From Chelativorans salis (lineage in GTDB: Bacteria; Pseudomonadota; Alphaproteobacteria; Rhizobiales; Rhizobiaceae), in contig NZ_JAOCZP010000003.1 of assembly GCF_025336525.1 (NCBI RefSeq), positions 434,001-498,000 of the forward strand: a stretch of 64,000 bases of DNA, given 5' to 3'. The position numbers and the translations under genes are program-made. The notes beneath the pieces are model-generated. The model was not told the DNA's origin, made no database searches, and was given only the letters and a program-made list of their open reading frames with translations. This document shows, piece by piece, positions 1 through 11,283 of this stretch (positions are counted from its first letter, which is position 1; every line of letters starts with the position of its first letter).

Positions 1-659
1 TTGATCCCCTCGCCCACCGCCTCCTCGGACGGGGACTCGCCCTCGCGCATGGCATTGGTGGAATCGCAGATGAGCGCAAGGACGCCGGCCTCGCCGAGCG
101 CACGGAAGCGGGCTTCGTCCGTCTTGGGGCCTAGCGCGGGCGCGGGGTCGAGTTTCCAGTCGCCGGTGTGGATGATGGTGCCCGCGGGACTGGTGATGGC
201 GAGCGACACAGGCTCGGGGATGGAATGGGTGACCTCGACCGCCTCTATTGAGAAGGGGCCGATTGTGAACGTCTCGCCGGCCTTGAAGATGGTCACAGGG
301 ATGTCCGGCGCATTCTGCTCGCCGGCGCGCTTGGCCTCCAGTAGACCGGCGGTGAACGGCGTCATCCATACATCGACCTTAAGGCGCGGCCAGAGATCGA
401 GAAGCGCGCCGTAGTGGTCCTCGTGGGCATGAGTGATGACGATGCCGGCGAGGTTTTCCACCTCACTTTCGATGAAGCGGGTGTCGGGCAACACGAGGTC
501 GACGCCAGGCAGATCCGGCCCCGGAAAGGTGACGCCGCAGTCGACGATGATCCACGTACGCTTGTCGCGCGGGCCGTAGCCGTAAAGCGCGAAGTTCATG
601 CCGATCTCGCCAACCCCGCCAAGCGGGCAAAACACCAGTTCTGCTTTTTCCGATGCCAC
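1..659 (-). CDS. rnj: Ribonuclease J, N-terminal part (runs off window)
   Basis: This is the first ~219 residues of a metallo-beta-lactamase/beta-CASP ribonuclease, which processes and degrades mRNA from the 5' end. The metal-binding motif HAHEDH lies at about residues 77-82, after the N-terminal signature PLGGVGEIGMN, and an HTGDWK motif lies further on. The proposed start is a GTG at 659, because AAGGA sits about 7 bases upstream; an internal ATG at 599 would cut off the GGVGEIG strand. It begins 21 bases after birA and is probably co-transcribed with it at the end of the nuo operon. The family is usually about 550 residues, so the beta-CASP and C-terminal domains lie outside the window. 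Confidence 0.9.
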   Translation of the reverse strand, partial: MASEKAELVFCPLGGVGEIGMNFALYGYGPRDKRTWIIVDCGVTFPGPDLPGVDLVLPDTRFIESEVENLAGIVITHAHEDHYGALLDLWPRLKVDVWMTPFTAGLLEAKRAGEQNAPDIPVTIFKAGETFTIGPFSIEAVEVTHSIPEPVSLAITSPAGTIIHTGDWKLDPAPALGPKTDEARFRALGEAGVLALICDSTNAMREGESPSEEAVGEGI

Positions 660-680
660 GTCTGCTTCCTTATTCTTTCG

Positions 681-1499
681 CTACGCGTGCGCCGACGCTA
701 CTGCGCCGAAATGGACGTCGCCGGCAGCGATCCGCAGGCGCGAACCGTCGTCCTCGCGGATAACGAACCGGCACGCTTCGTCGATCGTTTCAAAGATACC
801 TCGCACGACCCGCCCATCGACACGCACGGAAACCGCGCTGCCGAGGCCCGCGGCACGCTTCAGCCACCGCTCGCGGATAACCGCCAGGCCGCGCCCGCCG
901 TTCCATAGGCGCATATTGTCGACCCAGGCGTCGGAAAGCGCCAGGAACAATTCTCCCGCATCCGCCTTGGCGCCGAGCCTTGAGAGCGATGTCGCGGGAT
1001 AGGGAACGTCCTCGGGGTGCGAGACCACATTGACGCCGATGCCGATGGCAAGCGCCAGGCGATCGCCTTCCAACATCGAGGATTCCAGGAGGATGCCCGA
1101 CAGCTTTGCCCCATCGGCCAGGACGTCGTTCGGCCATTTCAGCTCGAAGCGGCTGCGTCCGGCATCGGCGCCGTCGACGCCGAGCGCCACCTTCGCGGTG
1201 GGCACGACGGCGGAAAGTGCATCCCCCAGTGCCAGTCCGGCGACGAAACCGAGAGTGGCGGCGGTCGCCGCGTCGGGCGTTTCCTTGATCAGCAGAGTGG
1301 CTGCGAGATTTCCCGGTGGCGTCGCCCACGGGCGCCCTCGCCTGCCGCGGCCGCCGGTCTGCTGTGCTGCGACGACCCAGAGCTTGTCCGGCTCGCCCTC
1401 GCGCGCCCGCTCGAGGGCCAGAGCGTTGGTGGAGCCGACGCTTTCATGCGCTTCCAGCCGGTAGCCGGCGGCAAGAGCCGAAGGCGCGACCGCGAACAT
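681..1499 (-). CDS. birA: Biotin--[acetyl-CoA-carboxylase] ligase
   Basis: The enzyme activates biotin as biotinyl-AMP and attaches it to the lysine of biotin carboxyl carrier proteins. The 272-residue sequence carries the biotinyl-AMP loop GGRGRRGRPW at residues 49-58 and KWPNDV at about 121-126, followed by the GAKLSGIL lysine segment. There is no N-terminal winged helix, so this is a monofunctional group I ligase that cannot repress biotin genes as the E. coli protein does. It begins 3 bases after the nuoN stop and lies just before the RNase J gene, an arrangement common in rhizobia. Confidence 0.93.
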   Translation of the reverse strand: MFAVAPSALAAGYRLEAHESVGSTNALALERAREGEPDKLWVVAAQQTGGRGRRGRPWATPPGNLAATLLIKETPDAATAATLGFVAGLALGDALSAVVPTAKVALGVDGADAGRSRFELKWPNDVLADGAKLSGILLESSMLEGDRLALAIGIGVNVVSHPEDVPYPATSLSRLGAKADAGELFLALSDAWVDNMRLWNGGRGLAVIRERWLKRAAGLGSAVSVRVDGRVVRGIFETIDEACRFVIREDDGSRLRIAAGDVHFGAVASAHA

Positions 1500-1502
1500 C
1501 GA

Positions 1503-2939
1503 TCAGAAAAAGGTCATCGCCGCGGCTTCCGCCAGACGCCCGACGGGGCCGCCGAAAAACACGTAGAACAGCACGAAGGCGCCGGAGAGCCCGAGCACGA
1601 AGCGCAGTTCGCCCGCCATCGGCTGGAAGGCGCCGACTGACTCGTCGAACCACATCACTTTGATGATGCGCAGGTAATAGTACGCACCCACCACCGAGGC
1701 CAGCACGCCGATGACCGCAAGCCAGTAAAGTTGGGCGTTGATGGCGGCCAGGAACACGTACCACTTGGCCCAGAAGCCGGCGAGCGGCGGGATGCCGGCC
1801 AGCGAGAACATGAGGATGGTCATGATGGTGGCCATCATCGGGTTGGTGGCCGAAAGTCCCGCCAGATCGTCGATCTGCTCGACATTCGTCTCGTTGCGGC
1901 GCATGGCCAGGATGAAGGCGAAGGTGCCGAGCGTCATCGCCAGATAGATCAGCATGTAGATGACGACGCCGCGCACGCCTTCCGGCGAATTCGCCGAGAG
2001 GCCGACCAGCGCGTAGCCCATATGGCTGATCGAGGAATAGGCCATCAGCCGCTTGATGTTGCGCTGGCCGATGGCTGCGAAGGCGCCGAGCAGCATCGAG
2101 GCGATGGAGATGAAAACGATGATCTGCTGCCAGTCGAAGGCGATAGGCTCGAAGGCACCCATCACGACGCGCACCAAGAGCGCCATGGCCGCCATCTTGG
2201 GAGCGGCGGCGAAGAAGGCTGTGACGGGCGTCGGCGCGCCTTCGTAGACGTCGGGCGTCCACATGTGGAAGGGGACGGCGGAAATCTTGAAGGCGAGACC
2301 GGCGAGCACGAAGACGAGGCCGAAGACCAGGCCAAGTTGGCGCTCACCGCCGGAAAGGGCAGCGGCGATGGCCTCGAAGCCCGTGTTGCCCGTGAAGCCG
2401 TAGACGAGCGTGATGCCGTAGAGCAGCATGCCGGAGGAGAGCGCGCCGAGGACGAAGTATTTCAGCCCCGCCTCCGTGGCGCGCAGGCTGTCGCGATTGA
2501 TGGCGGCGACGACATAGAGGGCGAGCGACTGCAGCTCGAGGCCCATATAGAGCGAGAGCATGTCGTTGGCCGAGATCATCAGCATCATGCCGAGGGTGGA
2601 GAGCATGATGAGGACCGGGTATTCGAACTTGTCGAACCTCTCGGCCTTGGCGAATCCCACGGACATGATGAGCGTAACCGCCGCGCCCACCAGCGTCAGA
2701 AGCTTCATGAAGCGGGCGAAGGGGTCGTTGATGAACGCGCCCCCGAAGGCTTCGCCCTGAGCCGGGAAGACGACGATCCAGACAATCGCCGCCAACAGCA
2801 CAGCGACGGACAGGCCGGTGACGGTGGTGTTGGCTCGCTCGCCGGAGAACACGCCGACCATCAGCAGCGCCATCGCGCTCAGCGCCAGCGCCAGCTCGGG
2901 AACGGAAAGGATCAGGCTCGAGGTCAGATCAAACGTCAT
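1503..2939 (-). CDS. nuoN: NADH-quinone oxidoreductase subunit N
   Basis: This is a membrane subunit of complex I of the Mrp-antiporter-like family, thought to form one of the proton channels of the membrane arm. The 478 residues are almost wholly hydrophobic, with about 14 predicted helices. The antiporter-family signature [13 protein letters not shown] lies near the middle, followed by a conserved lysine-bearing helix ([15 protein letters not shown]). It is the last nuo gene, 15 bases downstream of nuoM. The length is normal for the family. Confidence 0.97.
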   Translation of the reverse strand: MTFDLTSSLILSVPELALALSAMALLMVGVFSGERANTTVTGLSVAVLLAAIVWIVVFPAQGEAFGGAFINDPFARFMKLLTLVGAAVTLIMSVGFAKAERFDKFEYPVLIMLSTLGMMLMISANDMLSLYMGLELQSLALYVVAAINRDSLRATEAGLKYFVLGALSSGMLLYGITLVYGFTGNTGFEAIAAALSGGERQLGLVFGLVFVLAGLAFKISAVPFHMWTPDVYEGAPTPVTAFFAAAPKMAAMALLVRVVMGAFEPIAFDWQQIIVFISIASMLLGAFAAIGQRNIKRLMAYSSISHMGYALVGLSANSPEGVRGVVIYMLIYLAMTLGTFAFILAMRRNETNVEQIDDLAGLSATNPMMATIMTILMFSLAGIPPLAGFWAKWYVFLAAINAQLYWLAVIGVLASVVGAYYYLRIIKVMWFDESVGAFQPMAGELRFVLGLSGAFVLFYVFFGGPVGRLAEAAAMTFF

Positions 2940-2954
2940 GCGAGATGTTCCCGT

Positions 2955-4463
2955 TCAATTGGATGCCGCGCCGGATTGGGCCATGTCGAAAGACACGCTC
3001 ACCTGGTTGAGCAGCGCTTCCACCGATGTCGCCGTGACATCGAGCAGCGGCGCTGGATAGACGCCGAAGAAGATGACGAGGGCGACGAGAGGATAGAGGA
3101 TCGTCTTCTCGCGCAGCGACAGGTCGGCGAGGCCCTTCAGGCTCTCCTTGGTCAGCGCACCGAAGATGACCCGGCGATAAAGCCACAGCGCATAGGCCGC
3201 CGACAGGACGACCCCGGTGGTGGCGAAGAAGGCGACCCAGGTGTTGACCTGGAAGGCGGCGAGCAGGGTGAGGAACTCGCCGACGAAGCCGCTGGTGCCG
3301 GGCAGCCCCACGTTGGCCATGGTGAAGACCATGAAGGCGACCGCGTATTTCGGCATGTTGTTGACGAGCCCGCCATAGGCGGCGATCTCGCGCGTGTGCA
3401 TGCGGTCGTAGATGACGCCGACGCATAGGAACAGCGCGCCGGAGACCAGGCCGTGCGAGATCATCTGGAAGATGGCCCCCTGCACGCCCTGCTGGTTGAG
3501 GGCGAAGATGCCCATGGTGACGAAGCCCATATGGGCGACGGACGAATAGGCGATCAGCTTCTTCATGTCGGCCTGCATCATCGCCACCAGCGAGGTGTAG
3601 ATGATGGCGACGATGGAAAGCGCGAACACAAAGGGCGCGAGATCCATCGAGGCGACGGGAAACATGGGCAGGGAGAAGCGCAGGAAGCCGTAGCCGCCCA
3701 TCTTTAGGAGAATGCCGGCCAGGATAACCGAACCCGCCGTCGGCGCTTCCACGTGGGCATCAGGCAGCCACGTGTGCACCGGCCACATGGGCATTTTCAC
3801 CGCGAAGGAGGCAAAGAAGGCGCCCCATAGCCAGTATTGCATATGCGTCGGGAAGACGTGGGTGAGCAGCGTCGGGATGTCGGTCGTACCGGACTCCCAG
3901 AACATGGCCATGATGGCCAGGAGCATGAGCACCGAACCCAGGAGCGTATAGAGGAAGAACTTGAAGCTCGCATAGACGCGCCTTTTCCCCCCCCATACGC
4001 CGATGATGATGAACATCGGGATGAGGCCACCCTCGAAGAAGACGTAGAACAACACGATGTCGAGGGCGCAGAAGACGCCGATCATCAGCGTTTCCAGGAT
4101 CAGAAACGCGATCATGTATTCCTTGACGCGGGTATCGATCGCTTCCCAACTCGCCAGGATGCAGAACGGCATCAGGAAGGTCGTCAGGATGACGAAGAGC
4201 AACGAGATGCCGTCGACGCCCATGTGGTAGGAGATGCCGGCATCCAGCCACTCCCGCTTCTCCACCATCTGGAAGCCCGGCACCGAGGCATCGAAACCGA
4301 TCCACACGAACAGCGACAGGATAAAGGTGAAGACGGTCGTCAGAAGCGCAACGTTGCGGATATTGCGGCGCGCGCTCGCCCCATCATCCCGGATCATGAG
4401 GATGAGGAAGGCGCCGACGAGCGGCAGGAAGGTGACCGTGGAAAGAATAGGCCAGTCGGTCAT
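2955..4463 (-). CDS. nuoM: NADH-quinone oxidoreductase subunit M
   Basis: This is the second antiporter-like proton-pumping subunit of the complex I membrane arm (502 residues). The family motif [18 protein letters not shown] and the following ILLKMGGYG lysine helix are clear. A conserved glutamate lies in the early helix around [13 protein letters not shown]. The ATG at 4463 follows the nuoL stop codon with no intervening base (TAA-ATG), which suggests translational coupling. Confidence 0.97.
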   Translation of the reverse strand: MTDWPILSTVTFLPLVGAFLILMIRDDGASARRNIRNVALLTTVFTFILSLFVWIGFDASVPGFQMVEKREWLDAGISYHMGVDGISLLFVILTTFLMPFCILASWEAIDTRVKEYMIAFLILETLMIGVFCALDIVLFYVFFEGGLIPMFIIIGVWGGKRRVYASFKFFLYTLLGSVLMLLAIMAMFWESGTTDIPTLLTHVFPTHMQYWLWGAFFASFAVKMPMWPVHTWLPDAHVEAPTAGSVILAGILLKMGGYGFLRFSLPMFPVASMDLAPFVFALSIVAIIYTSLVAMMQADMKKLIAYSSVAHMGFVTMGIFALNQQGVQGAIFQMISHGLVSGALFLCVGVIYDRMHTREIAAYGGLVNNMPKYAVAFMVFTMANVGLPGTSGFVGEFLTLLAAFQVNTWVAFFATTGVVLSAAYALWLYRRVIFGALTKESLKGLADLSLREKTILYPLVALVIFFGVYPAPLLDVTATSVEALLNQVSVSFDMAQSGAASN

Positions 4464-6446
4464 TTAGAAGGAACTCCCGAGCATCATCCAGGTCACGAGG
4501 GCGGCGATGCCGATCAGCATCGCGAAGGCGTAGTGGTAGAGGTACCCGGTCTGCATCTTGACCACGCGGTTGGTGACGTCGATGACGCGGGCGGAGATGC
4601 CGTCGGGGCCGAAGCCGTCGATAAGCCAGCCGTCGCCCTTCTTCCACAAGAAGGTGCCCAGGCGCTTCGCCGGATTGACGAAGAGGAAGTCGTAAATCTC
4701 GTCGAAGTACCACTTGTTGAGCAGGAAGGCGTAGAGCACGCGCTGCCTTCTGGCGAGCTCCTTGGGGCTTTCCGGCGAGCGGATGTAGAACTGCCAGGCG
4801 ACGAGCAGGCCAAGCAGCATGGCCACGAACGGCGACAGCTTCACCCACAGCGGTACGTGGTGGAACTCTTCCACAATCTCGTTGCCGGGCAGCGTGAAGA
4901 GCGCGCCCTTCCAGAAGTGGTCGTACTCGTGGCCGACGAAGTAGCCCTCGAAGATAATTCCGGCGAAGACCGCGCCGGCCGCCAGCAGGAATAGCGGCAC
5001 CAGCATGACCATGGGCGATTCATGCACGTGGTGCATGACGTCGGCTGAAGCCCGCGGTTTGCCGTGGAAAGTCAGAAAGATGAGGCGCCAGGAGTAGAAG
5101 CTGGTGAAGATGGCGGCGACAACCAGCAGCGTGAAGGCGATCGGCGCCACCGCGTTGTGGGCAACGAAAGAGCCCTCGATGATAGCGTCCTTGGAGAAGA
5201 AGCCGGCGGTGCCGATGATGGTTCCGGGAATGCCGACGCCCGTCAGCGCCAGCGTGCCGATGATCATCATCCAGTAGGTCTGCGGGATCAGCCTGCGCAG
5301 CCCACCCATCTTGCGCATGTCCTGCTCGTCGGAGACCGCGTGGATGACGGAGCCGGCGCCTAGGAACAGAAGCGCCTTGAAGAAGGCATGGGTGAACAGG
5401 TGGAAGATGGCGGCGCTGTAGAAGCCGGTCCCCAGCGCCACGAACATGTAGCCGAGCTGCGAGCAGGTCGAATAGGCGATGACGCGCTTGATGTCATTCT
5501 GCACGAGACCGACCGTGGCAGCGAAGAAGGCGGTGAAGGCGCCGACGGCCGTTACCACCACGAGCGCCGTCGAGGACAGCTCGAAGATGGGCGAAAGCCT
5601 GGCCACCATGAAGACGCCAGCCGTCACCATTGTCGCGGCATGGATCAGGGCCGAGACCGGTGTCGGGCCCTCCATGGCGTCAGGCAGCCATGTGTGTAGC
5701 GGCACCTGCGCGGACTTGCCCATGGCGCCGAGGAACAGAAGCAGGCAGACGACGGTCAGCGCGGCCTGATTGGTAAGCGCGTAGCCGAGGAAGTTGAGCA
5801 CCGGCTCGCCCGCCCCGCCATCGGCGGGAAGGAAGGTGGCGGCATTGGCGAAGATGGTGTCGAAATTGATCGAGCCGAACAGTACGAAGACGCCGAAGAT
5901 GCCGAGCGCGAAGCCGAAGTCGCCGACGCGGTTGACGATAAAGGCCTTGATAGCAGCGGCGTTGGCCGAGGGCTTCTTGTACCAGAAGCCGATCAGCAGA
6001 TAGGAGGCGAGGCCGACGCCCTCCCAGCCGAAAAACATCTGCACCAGGTTGTCTGCCGTCACCAGGGCCAGCATGGCGAAGGTAAAAAGCGACAGATAGG
6101 CGAAGAAGCGCGGCCGGTGCGGGTCGTGGTGCATGTAGCCGATGGAGTAAATGTGCACCAGCGAGGAGACCGTGTTGACGACGACCAGCATCACCACCGT
6201 CAGCGTGTCGATCCTCAGCGCCCAGTCGACGTCGAGCGCACCCGAGGAGATGAAGCGCAGCAGCGGAACGGTGAAGGCCTCACCGTCGCCCAGGGCGAAG
6301 GTGAAGAAGGCGATCCACGAAAGGATAGCGGCGATCACCAGAAGTCCGGAGGTGATGTATTCCGCCCCCTTGGCGCCGATCGAGCGGCCGAAAAGCCCAG
6401 CAATCAGGAAGCCCGCAAGCGGAAGGAAAACGATCGCTTGATACAT
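4464..6446 (-). CDS. nuoL: NADH-quinone oxidoreductase subunit L
   Basis: This is the distal antiporter-like subunit of complex I (660 residues). It carries the motif [20 protein letters not shown] and the channel histidine/lysine helices seen in the family. The long C-terminal part includes an amphipathic stretch and a final helix near residue 640 ([17 protein letters not shown]), matching the lateral helix that runs along NuoM and NuoN in known structures. It starts 13 bases after nuoK and ends flush with the nuoM start. Confidence 0.97.
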   Translation of the reverse strand: MYQAIVFLPLAGFLIAGLFGRSIGAKGAEYITSGLLVIAAILSWIAFFTFALGDGEAFTVPLLRFISSGALDVDWALRIDTLTVVMLVVVNTVSSLVHIYSIGYMHHDPHRPRFFAYLSLFTFAMLALVTADNLVQMFFGWEGVGLASYLLIGFWYKKPSANAAAIKAFIVNRVGDFGFALGIFGVFVLFGSINFDTIFANAATFLPADGGAGEPVLNFLGYALTNQAALTVVCLLLFLGAMGKSAQVPLHTWLPDAMEGPTPVSALIHAATMVTAGVFMVARLSPIFELSSTALVVVTAVGAFTAFFAATVGLVQNDIKRVIAYSTCSQLGYMFVALGTGFYSAAIFHLFTHAFFKALLFLGAGSVIHAVSDEQDMRKMGGLRRLIPQTYWMMIIGTLALTGVGIPGTIIGTAGFFSKDAIIEGSFVAHNAVAPIAFTLLVVAAIFTSFYSWRLIFLTFHGKPRASADVMHHVHESPMVMLVPLFLLAAGAVFAGIIFEGYFVGHEYDHFWKGALFTLPGNEIVEEFHHVPLWVKLSPFVAMLLGLLVAWQFYIRSPESPKELARRQRVLYAFLLNKWYFDEIYDFLFVNPAKRLGTFLWKKGDGWLIDGFGPDGISARVIDVTNRVVKMQTGYLYHYAFAMLIGIAALVTWMMLGSSF

Positions 6447-6459
6447 GAAGGTCCCCTCT

Positions 6460-6768
6460 TCAGCCCTTCATCATGTTGATGTCTTCCACAGCGATCGAGC
6501 CGCGGTTGCGGAAGAAGACCACCAGGATGGCAAGGCCGATCGCGGCCTCGGCCGCGGCAACGGTAAGCACGAAAAGCGCGAAGACCTGGCCGACCAGATC
6601 CCCCAGCACCGCCGAGAAGGCGATGAAGTTGAGGTTCACGGCAAGCAGGATGAGCTCGACGGACATCAGGATGATGATGACGTTCTTGCGGTTCAGGAAG
6701 ATGCCGAACACGCCGAGCGTGAACAGGATGGCCGAAACCGTCAGATAATGCGCGATGCCGACTTCCAT
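6460..6768 (-). CDS. nuoK: NADH-quinone oxidoreductase subunit K
   Basis: This is a small complex I membrane subunit of 102 residues with three predicted helices. Two membrane glutamates that matter for proton translocation in the family are visible ([11 protein letters not shown] and [11 protein letters not shown]). The start is the ATG at 6768, beginning [19 protein letters not shown]; reading further upstream would run through nuoJ. It begins 2 bases after the nuoJ stop. Confidence 0.97.
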   Translation of the reverse strand: MEVGIAHYLTVSAILFTLGVFGIFLNRKNVIIILMSVELILLAVNLNFIAFSAVLGDLVGQVFALFVLTVAAAEAAIGLAILVVFFRNRGSIAVEDINMMKG

Positions 6769-6770
6769 CG

Positions 6771-7391
6771 TCAGATCCCCTCGCCCGTTTCCACGTTGCG
6801 GATTTCGATGGCCGTAGCCGGATCCCGCGCCACCTGGGCGGGAACGCTCTGGCGCTTCACATTCTCCTTGTGGCGCAGCGTCAGCACGATGGCGCCGATC
6901 ATGGCCACAAGCAGCACGAGGCCCGCAATCTGGAAGAAGAAGATGTAATCCGTGTAGAGAATGTCGCCCAGAGCCGCTGTATTTTGCCGCTCGGCGATAG
7001 CTGGAGTGGGCTTGGCGACCTCGGCCGCGATCTCCGGCGAAAAAGCGTAGCCGCCCAGCACCACCACCAGTTCGACAGCGAGGATGATCCCCACCGTGGC
7101 GCCGATCGGCGCGTATTGCAGGGCACCCTGCTTCAATTCCGCGAAATCGACGTCGAGCATCATGACGACGAACAAGAAAAGAACGGCGACCGCGCCGACA
7201 TAGACGATGAGCATGATCATCGCCAGGAACTCGGCGCCCGTCAGCAGAAAGAGTGCGGCCGCGTTGAAGAAGGTGACGATCAGGTAGAGAACCGAATGAA
7301 CGGGGTTGCGCGCGGAAATGACCATGAAGGCCGCCGCGACCGCGATGAAGGCGAACAGATAGAAGAATATCGCCCCGAGTCCTGTCAGCAT
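6771..7391 (-). CDS. nuoJ: NADH-quinone oxidoreductase subunit J
   Basis: This membrane subunit of complex I contributes the pi-bulge helix that links quinone reduction to proton movement (segment [19 protein letters not shown]). Two in-frame ATGs exist, at 7406 and 7391. I prefer 7391 ([15 protein letters not shown]) because GAGGG lies 5 bases upstream and this start matches the usual N-terminus. The gene is separated from nuoI by about 220 bases holding a RIME-like repeat, the only sizeable gap in the operon. Confidence 0.95.
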   Translation of the reverse strand: MLTGLGAIFFYLFAFIAVAAAFMVISARNPVHSVLYLIVTFFNAAALFLLTGAEFLAMIMLIVYVGAVAVLFLFVVMMLDVDFAELKQGALQYAPIGATVGIILAVELVVVLGGYAFSPEIAAEVAKPTPAIAERQNTAALGDILYTDYIFFFQIAGLVLLVAMIGAIVLTLRHKENVKRQSVPAQVARDPATAIEIRNVETGEGI

Positions 7392-7503
7392 CGATTCCCT
7401 CGACATTTGCCTTGGCCGAAACTGCCGCCCCGGCCCGTTTTTGCCCGCCGGTTGCCGACAAGCCGTTTGCTCTTAGACGAGCGCCCTGCCCTCGTCCACT
7501 CCT

Positions 7504-7605
7504 AGAGCGGATCATCGTTTCACGGAATCGACGATCCGATCTAACCCTTTGCTTTGTCGCAATTCCGGACGGAAAACCGGTTTCCACTTTTCCTGGAATT
7601 GCTCT
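7504..7605. repeat. RIME-like palindromic intergenic repeat
   Basis: This 102-base unit is bounded by AGAGC and GCTCT and contains two nested inverted repeats. The first is CGGATCATCG facing CGACGATCCG, with one mismatch. The second is GCAATTCC facing GGAATTGC around an inner GGAAA/TTTCC pair. It resembles the RIME-type mosaic elements found between genes in Rhizobiales; this family assignment is from memory. It sits between nuoI and nuoJ, inside the operon, where it could act as an mRNA stability or processing element. A shortened relative is at 44310-44339. Confidence 0.7.
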
Positions 7606-7612
7606 GGAAGCC

Positions 7613-8104
7613 TCACCGATACGGCGAGTCCAACGCGATGTTGCGCTCCAGTTCGCGCTCCCACCGGTCGCCGTTGGCCAGGAGCTTCTCCTTGTCGTAG
7701 TAGAGTTCCTCGCGCGTCTCCGTCGCGAATTCGAAATTCGGTCCCTCGACGATGGCGTCGACGGGGCAGGCTTCCTGGCAGAAGCCGCAATAGATGCACT
7801 TCACCATGTCGATATCGTAGCGCACCGTGCGGCGCGTGCCGTCGTTGCGGCGCGGGCCGGCCTCGATGGTGATCGCCTGCGCCGGACAGATCGCCTCGCA
7901 CAGCTTGCAGGCGATGCAGCGCTCCTCGCCGTTGGGATAGCGCCTAAGCGCGTGCTCGCCACGGAAGCGCGGGCTGATCGGCCCCTTCTCGTGCGGGTAG
8001 TTGACCGTGTATTTCGGCGCAAAGAACTGACGCATCGACAGGATGACCGCGCCGACGAACTCCTTCAGCAGGAGGCTTTTTGCGGCTTGTGCGAGAACTG
8101 ACAT
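7613..8104 (-). CDS. nuoI: NADH-quinone oxidoreductase subunit I
   Basis: This is the ferredoxin-like complex I subunit that carries clusters N6a and N6b. Two classical 4Fe-4S motifs are present, [12 protein letters not shown] and [12 protein letters not shown]. The ATG at 8104 ([16 protein letters not shown]) is preferred over the in-frame ATG at 8110, because GGAGA is only spaced correctly, 6 bases away, for the second one. The 163-residue length is typical of alphaproteobacterial NuoI. It follows nuoH by about 43 bases and ends just before the RIME-like repeat. Confidence 0.96.
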   Translation of the reverse strand: MSVLAQAAKSLLLKEFVGAVILSMRQFFAPKYTVNYPHEKGPISPRFRGEHALRRYPNGEERCIACKLCEAICPAQAITIEAGPRRNDGTRRTVRYDIDMVKCIYCGFCQEACPVDAIVEGPNFEFATETREELYYDKEKLLANGDRWERELERNIALDSPYR

Positions 8105-8147
8105 CGTCATTCTCCGGAAAGGGTGGGCTGGACCGCCGTCATGAAGC

Positions 8148-9191
8148 TCATGCCAGCCCCGTGAATTTCAGGAACGCCGCGGTGGCCGCCACCATGAAGA
8201 GCGAGAGCGGCAGGAACACCTTCCAGCCGAGCCGCATGAGCTGGTCGTAGCGGTAACGCGGCACGAATGATTTTACGAGGGCGAACATGAAGAAGACCAG
8301 CGCCACCTTGAGCACGAACCAGAAGACGCCCGGCACCCAGGTAAACGGCGCGAAGTCGAAGGGCGGCAGCCATCCGCCGAGGAACAGGATGGTGGTGAGC
8401 GCGCACATCAGGACGATGGCGACATATTCGCCGAGGAAGAAGAGCAAGAACGGCGTCGAGGAGTACTCGATCATATGGCCGGCGACCAGCTCGGATTCGG
8501 CCTCCACGAGATCGAAAGGCGGGCGGTTGGTCTCGGCCAGCGCGGAGATGAAGAAGACGATGAACATCGGGAACAGCGCCAGCCAGTGCCAGTCCAGGAA
8601 GGTGTTCGGAAGGCCCACCATGGTGCCGATTCCGTCGCGCTGCGACAGGACGATGTCCGTCAAGTTGAGCGAGCCGACCGCCAGAAGCACCGTGATGATG
8701 ACGAAGCCGATGGAGACCTCGTAGGAGACCATCTGCGCGGCCGAGCGGAGCGCACCCAGGAACGGGTATTTCGAGTTCGAGGCCCAGCCGCCCATGATAA
8801 CGCCGTAGACCTCCAGTGAGGCGATGGCGAAGACGAAGAGGATGCCGACATTGATGTCGGCGATCACCCAGCCCTCGTTGATCGGGATCACCGCCCAGGC
8901 GGCAATCGCCAGAACGGCAGCTACCACCGGCGCCAGGAGGAAGATGCCCTTGTTGGCGCCGGACGGGATGACCGGTTCCTTGAAGACGAACTTGAGCAGA
9001 TCCGCGAAGGCCTGGAAGAGGCCCCAGGGACCGACCACGTTCGGCCCGCGGCGAAGCTGCACTGCGGCCCACACCTTGCGGTCGGCGTAGAGGATATAGG
9101 CGACGAAGATCAGCAGCGCGACGATCAGAACGACCGACTGCAGAAGGATCACGAGGCCCGGAAGCACATAGATTGTGAAGAAGGATCCCAT
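8148..9191 (-). CDS. nuoH: NADH-quinone oxidoreductase subunit H
   Basis: This subunit of 347 residues and about eight helices anchors the membrane arm and forms much of the quinone-access chamber. The conserved acidic quinone-site loop is visible as [20 protein letters not shown], and the first loop contains the family signature [12 protein letters not shown]. The spacing to nuoG is 10 bases. The length is normal. Confidence 0.97.
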   Translation of the reverse strand: MGSFFTIYVLPGLVILLQSVVLIVALLIFVAYILYADRKVWAAVQLRRGPNVVGPWGLFQAFADLLKFVFKEPVIPSGANKGIFLLAPVVAAVLAIAAWAVIPINEGWVIADINVGILFVFAIASLEVYGVIMGGWASNSKYPFLGALRSAAQMVSYEVSIGFVIITVLLAVGSLNLTDIVLSQRDGIGTMVGLPNTFLDWHWLALFPMFIVFFISALAETNRPPFDLVEAESELVAGHMIEYSSTPFLLFFLGEYVAIVLMCALTTILFLGGWLPPFDFAPFTWVPGVFWFVLKVALVFFMFALVKSFVPRYRYDQLMRLGWKVFLPLSLFMVAATAAFLKFTGLA

Positions 9192-9201
9192 GGTCTCGTC
9201 T

Positions 9202-11283
9202 CTACTCGGCCGCCTGTTTCAGTTCGCCACGCGCGAGTGCCGAGCACTCGGCCATGATGGCCGAAGCGCGCGCGATCGGGTTGGTCAGGTAGAAGTCCTT
9301 CACCGGCGAGGCGAAAGGTGCCTTCTTACGCCGACCACCCAGCTTGGCAAGGGCGGCGACCTCGGCCGGCCTGCCGGCCTCGATACCGTCGATTGCCGCC
9401 ATATGCGGATGCTCCTCATAAAGCCTGGCGCGCAGCGCGGCCAGCGAATCGAAGGGGAGCTTGTGGCCGAGCACGTCCGACAGCGCCCGCAGGATGGCCC
9501 AATCCTCCTTCGCATCGCCCGGCGCGAAGCCGGCGCGGTTGGTCATTTGCACGCGGCCTTCCGTGTTCACGTAGGTGGCCGACTTCTCCGCATAGGTGGC
9601 GCCCGGCAGGATGACGTCGGCGCGGTGCGCGCCGGCGTCGCCGTGGGTGCCGATATATACGGTGAAGGCGTCGCCGATCTGTCCCATGTCGATCTCGTCG
9701 GCACCGAGCAGGAAGAGCATGTCCATTGAGCCCATCATGCCAGCGACATCCTTGCCGCCCTCGCTCGGCACGAAGCCGATGTCGAGCCCGCCGACGCGGG
9801 CAGCCGCCGTGTGCAGCACGGCAAAGCCGTTCCAGTCAGCCTTGACGGCGCCCACGGCCTCGGCGAGCTTCGCCGCCTGACCGAGCACGGCGCGACCATC
9901 CGAGCGGGCGAGCGCGCCCTGGCCGACGATGATCATCGGCCGCTTGGCCTTTTTGAGCACGGAGAGGAACTTGCCCTTGCCGCCGGCAAGCTCGGCCAGC
10001 GTCTCCGGTCCGGCGCCCAGGTGCTCGTAGCCGTAGCGCAGGTCGCCGCCTTCGCCGATCACGCCGATCGGGAAGGCGCCCATGCGCCAGCGCTTGCGGA
10101 TACGGGCGTTCAAGACCGCCGCCTCGAAGCGCGGGTTGGCGCCGACGACCAGAAGCGCATCGGCTTCCTCGATGCCCTCAATGGTCGGATTGAAGATGTA
10201 GCTGGCGCGGCCCAGCGCGGGATCGAGCACGGTGCCGTCCTGGCGGCAGTCGTAGTTGGACGAGCCCAGCGACTGCACGAGCTTCTTCAGCGCGTACATC
10301 TCCTCGACGCTCGCCAGGTCGCCGGCGATGGCGCCGATCTTCTCCGGCGCGGCCTTGCCGACCGCCTTGGCAACGGCCTCGAAGGCCTCGCTCCAGGTGG
10401 CGGGCTCGAGGCGCTTGCCCCTGCGCACATAGGGCCGGTCCAGGCGCTGCGTGCGCAAGCCATCCCAGACGAAGCGGGTCTTGTCGGAGATCCACTCCTC
10501 GTTCACCGCCTCGTTGACGAGCGGCAGGATGCGCATCACCTCGCGGCCGCGCGCGTCGACGCGGATAGCCGAACCGACGGCGTCCATCACGTCGATGGAC
10601 TGGGTCTTGGAAAGCTCCCAGGGCCGCGCCTGGAAGGCGTAGGGCTTCGACGTCAGCGCGCCGACCGGGCAAAGGTCGATCACGTTGCCCTGAAGCTCCG
10701 ACGTCATCGCCTCTTCCAGATAGGTGGTGATCTCCATGTCCTCGCCGCGGCCGGTGGCGCCGAGTTCGGAGATGCCGGCGACTTCCGTGGTGAAGCGGAC
10801 ACAGCGCGTGCAGTGGATGCAGCGCGTCATGATCGTCTTGACCAGTGGGCCAATATATTTGTCTTCCACCGCGCGCTTGTTCTCGTGATAGCGCGAGGAA
10901 TCCACACCGAAGGCCATCGCCTGGTCCTGCAAATCGCATTCGCCGCCCTGGTCGCAGATCGGACAGTCGAGCGGATGGTTGATGAGCAGGAACTCCATCA
11001 CCCCCTCACGCGCCTTCTTCACCATCGGCGTGTTGGTGAAAATCTCCGGCGCCTCGCCATTGGGGCCCGGGCGCAGGTCGCGCACGCCCATGGCGCAGGA
11101 GGCGGCTGGCTTCGGCGGGCCGCCCTTCACCTCGATCAGGCACATGCGGCAGTTGCCGGCGACCGACAGCCGCTCATGGAAGCAGAAGCGCGGAATCTCG
11201 GCGCCGGCCTCCTCAGCGGCCTGCAGCAGCGTGTAGTGATCGGGAACCTCGATCTCCGTGCCGTCGACTTTCAACTTCGCCAT
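9202..11283 (-). CDS. nuoG: NADH-quinone oxidoreductase subunit G
   Basis: This is the large iron-sulfur subunit of the complex I hydrophilic arm, about 693 residues. The N-terminal 2Fe-2S ferredoxin cysteines are in [17 protein letters not shown] His-ligated cluster lies in [17 protein letters not shown] and a 4Fe-4S cluster in [10 protein letters not shown], followed by a molybdopterin-oxidoreductase-like domain. The start is the ATG at 11283 ([13 protein letters not shown]), which overlaps the stop of the upstream pentapeptide-repeat gene as TGATG; a GTG one codon earlier is less likely. The overlap implies that the two genes are translated together. Confidence 0.96.
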   Translation of the reverse strand: MAKLKVDGTEIEVPDHYTLLQAAEEAGAEIPRFCFHERLSVAGNCRMCLIEVKGGPPKPAASCAMGVRDLRPGPNGEAPEIFTNTPMVKKAREGVMEFLLINHPLDCPICDQGGECDLQDQAMAFGVDSSRYHENKRAVEDKYIGPLVKTIMTRCIHCTRCVRFTTEVAGISELGATGRGEDMEITTYLEEAMTSELQGNVIDLCPVGALTSKPYAFQARPWELSKTQSIDVMDAVGSAIRVDARGREVMRILPLVNEAVNEEWISDKTRFVWDGLRTQRLDRPYVRRGKRLEPATWSEAFEAVAKAVGKAAPEKIGAIAGDLASVEEMYALKKLVQSLGSSNYDCRQDGTVLDPALGRASYIFNPTIEGIEEADALLVVGANPRFEAAVLNARIRKRWRMGAFPIGVIGEGGDLRYGYEHLGAGPETLAELAGGKGKFLSVLKKAKRPMIIVGQGALARSDGRAVLGQAAKLAEAVGAVKADWNGFAVLHTAAARVGGLDIGFVPSEGGKDVAGMMGSMDMLFLLGADEIDMGQIGDAFTVYIGTHGDAGAHRADVILPGATYAEKSATYVNTEGRVQMTNRAGFAPGDAKEDWAILRALSDVLGHKLPFDSLAALRARLYEEHPHMAAIDGIEAGRPAEVAALAKLGGRRKKAPFASPVKDFYLTNPIARASAIMAECSALARGELKQAAE

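Noticed and set aside
1731-3428. 565-residue open frame on the plus strand opposite nuoN and nuoM
   Set aside because: It is rich in His, Asp, Glu and Arg, the mirror of hydrophobic codons on the other strand, has no domain, and lies wholly antisense to clear complex I genes.
3837-4994. 385-residue plus-strand frame opposite nuoM and nuoL
   Set aside because: Composition is the shadow of membrane-protein codons; nuoM and nuoL are certain on the other strand.
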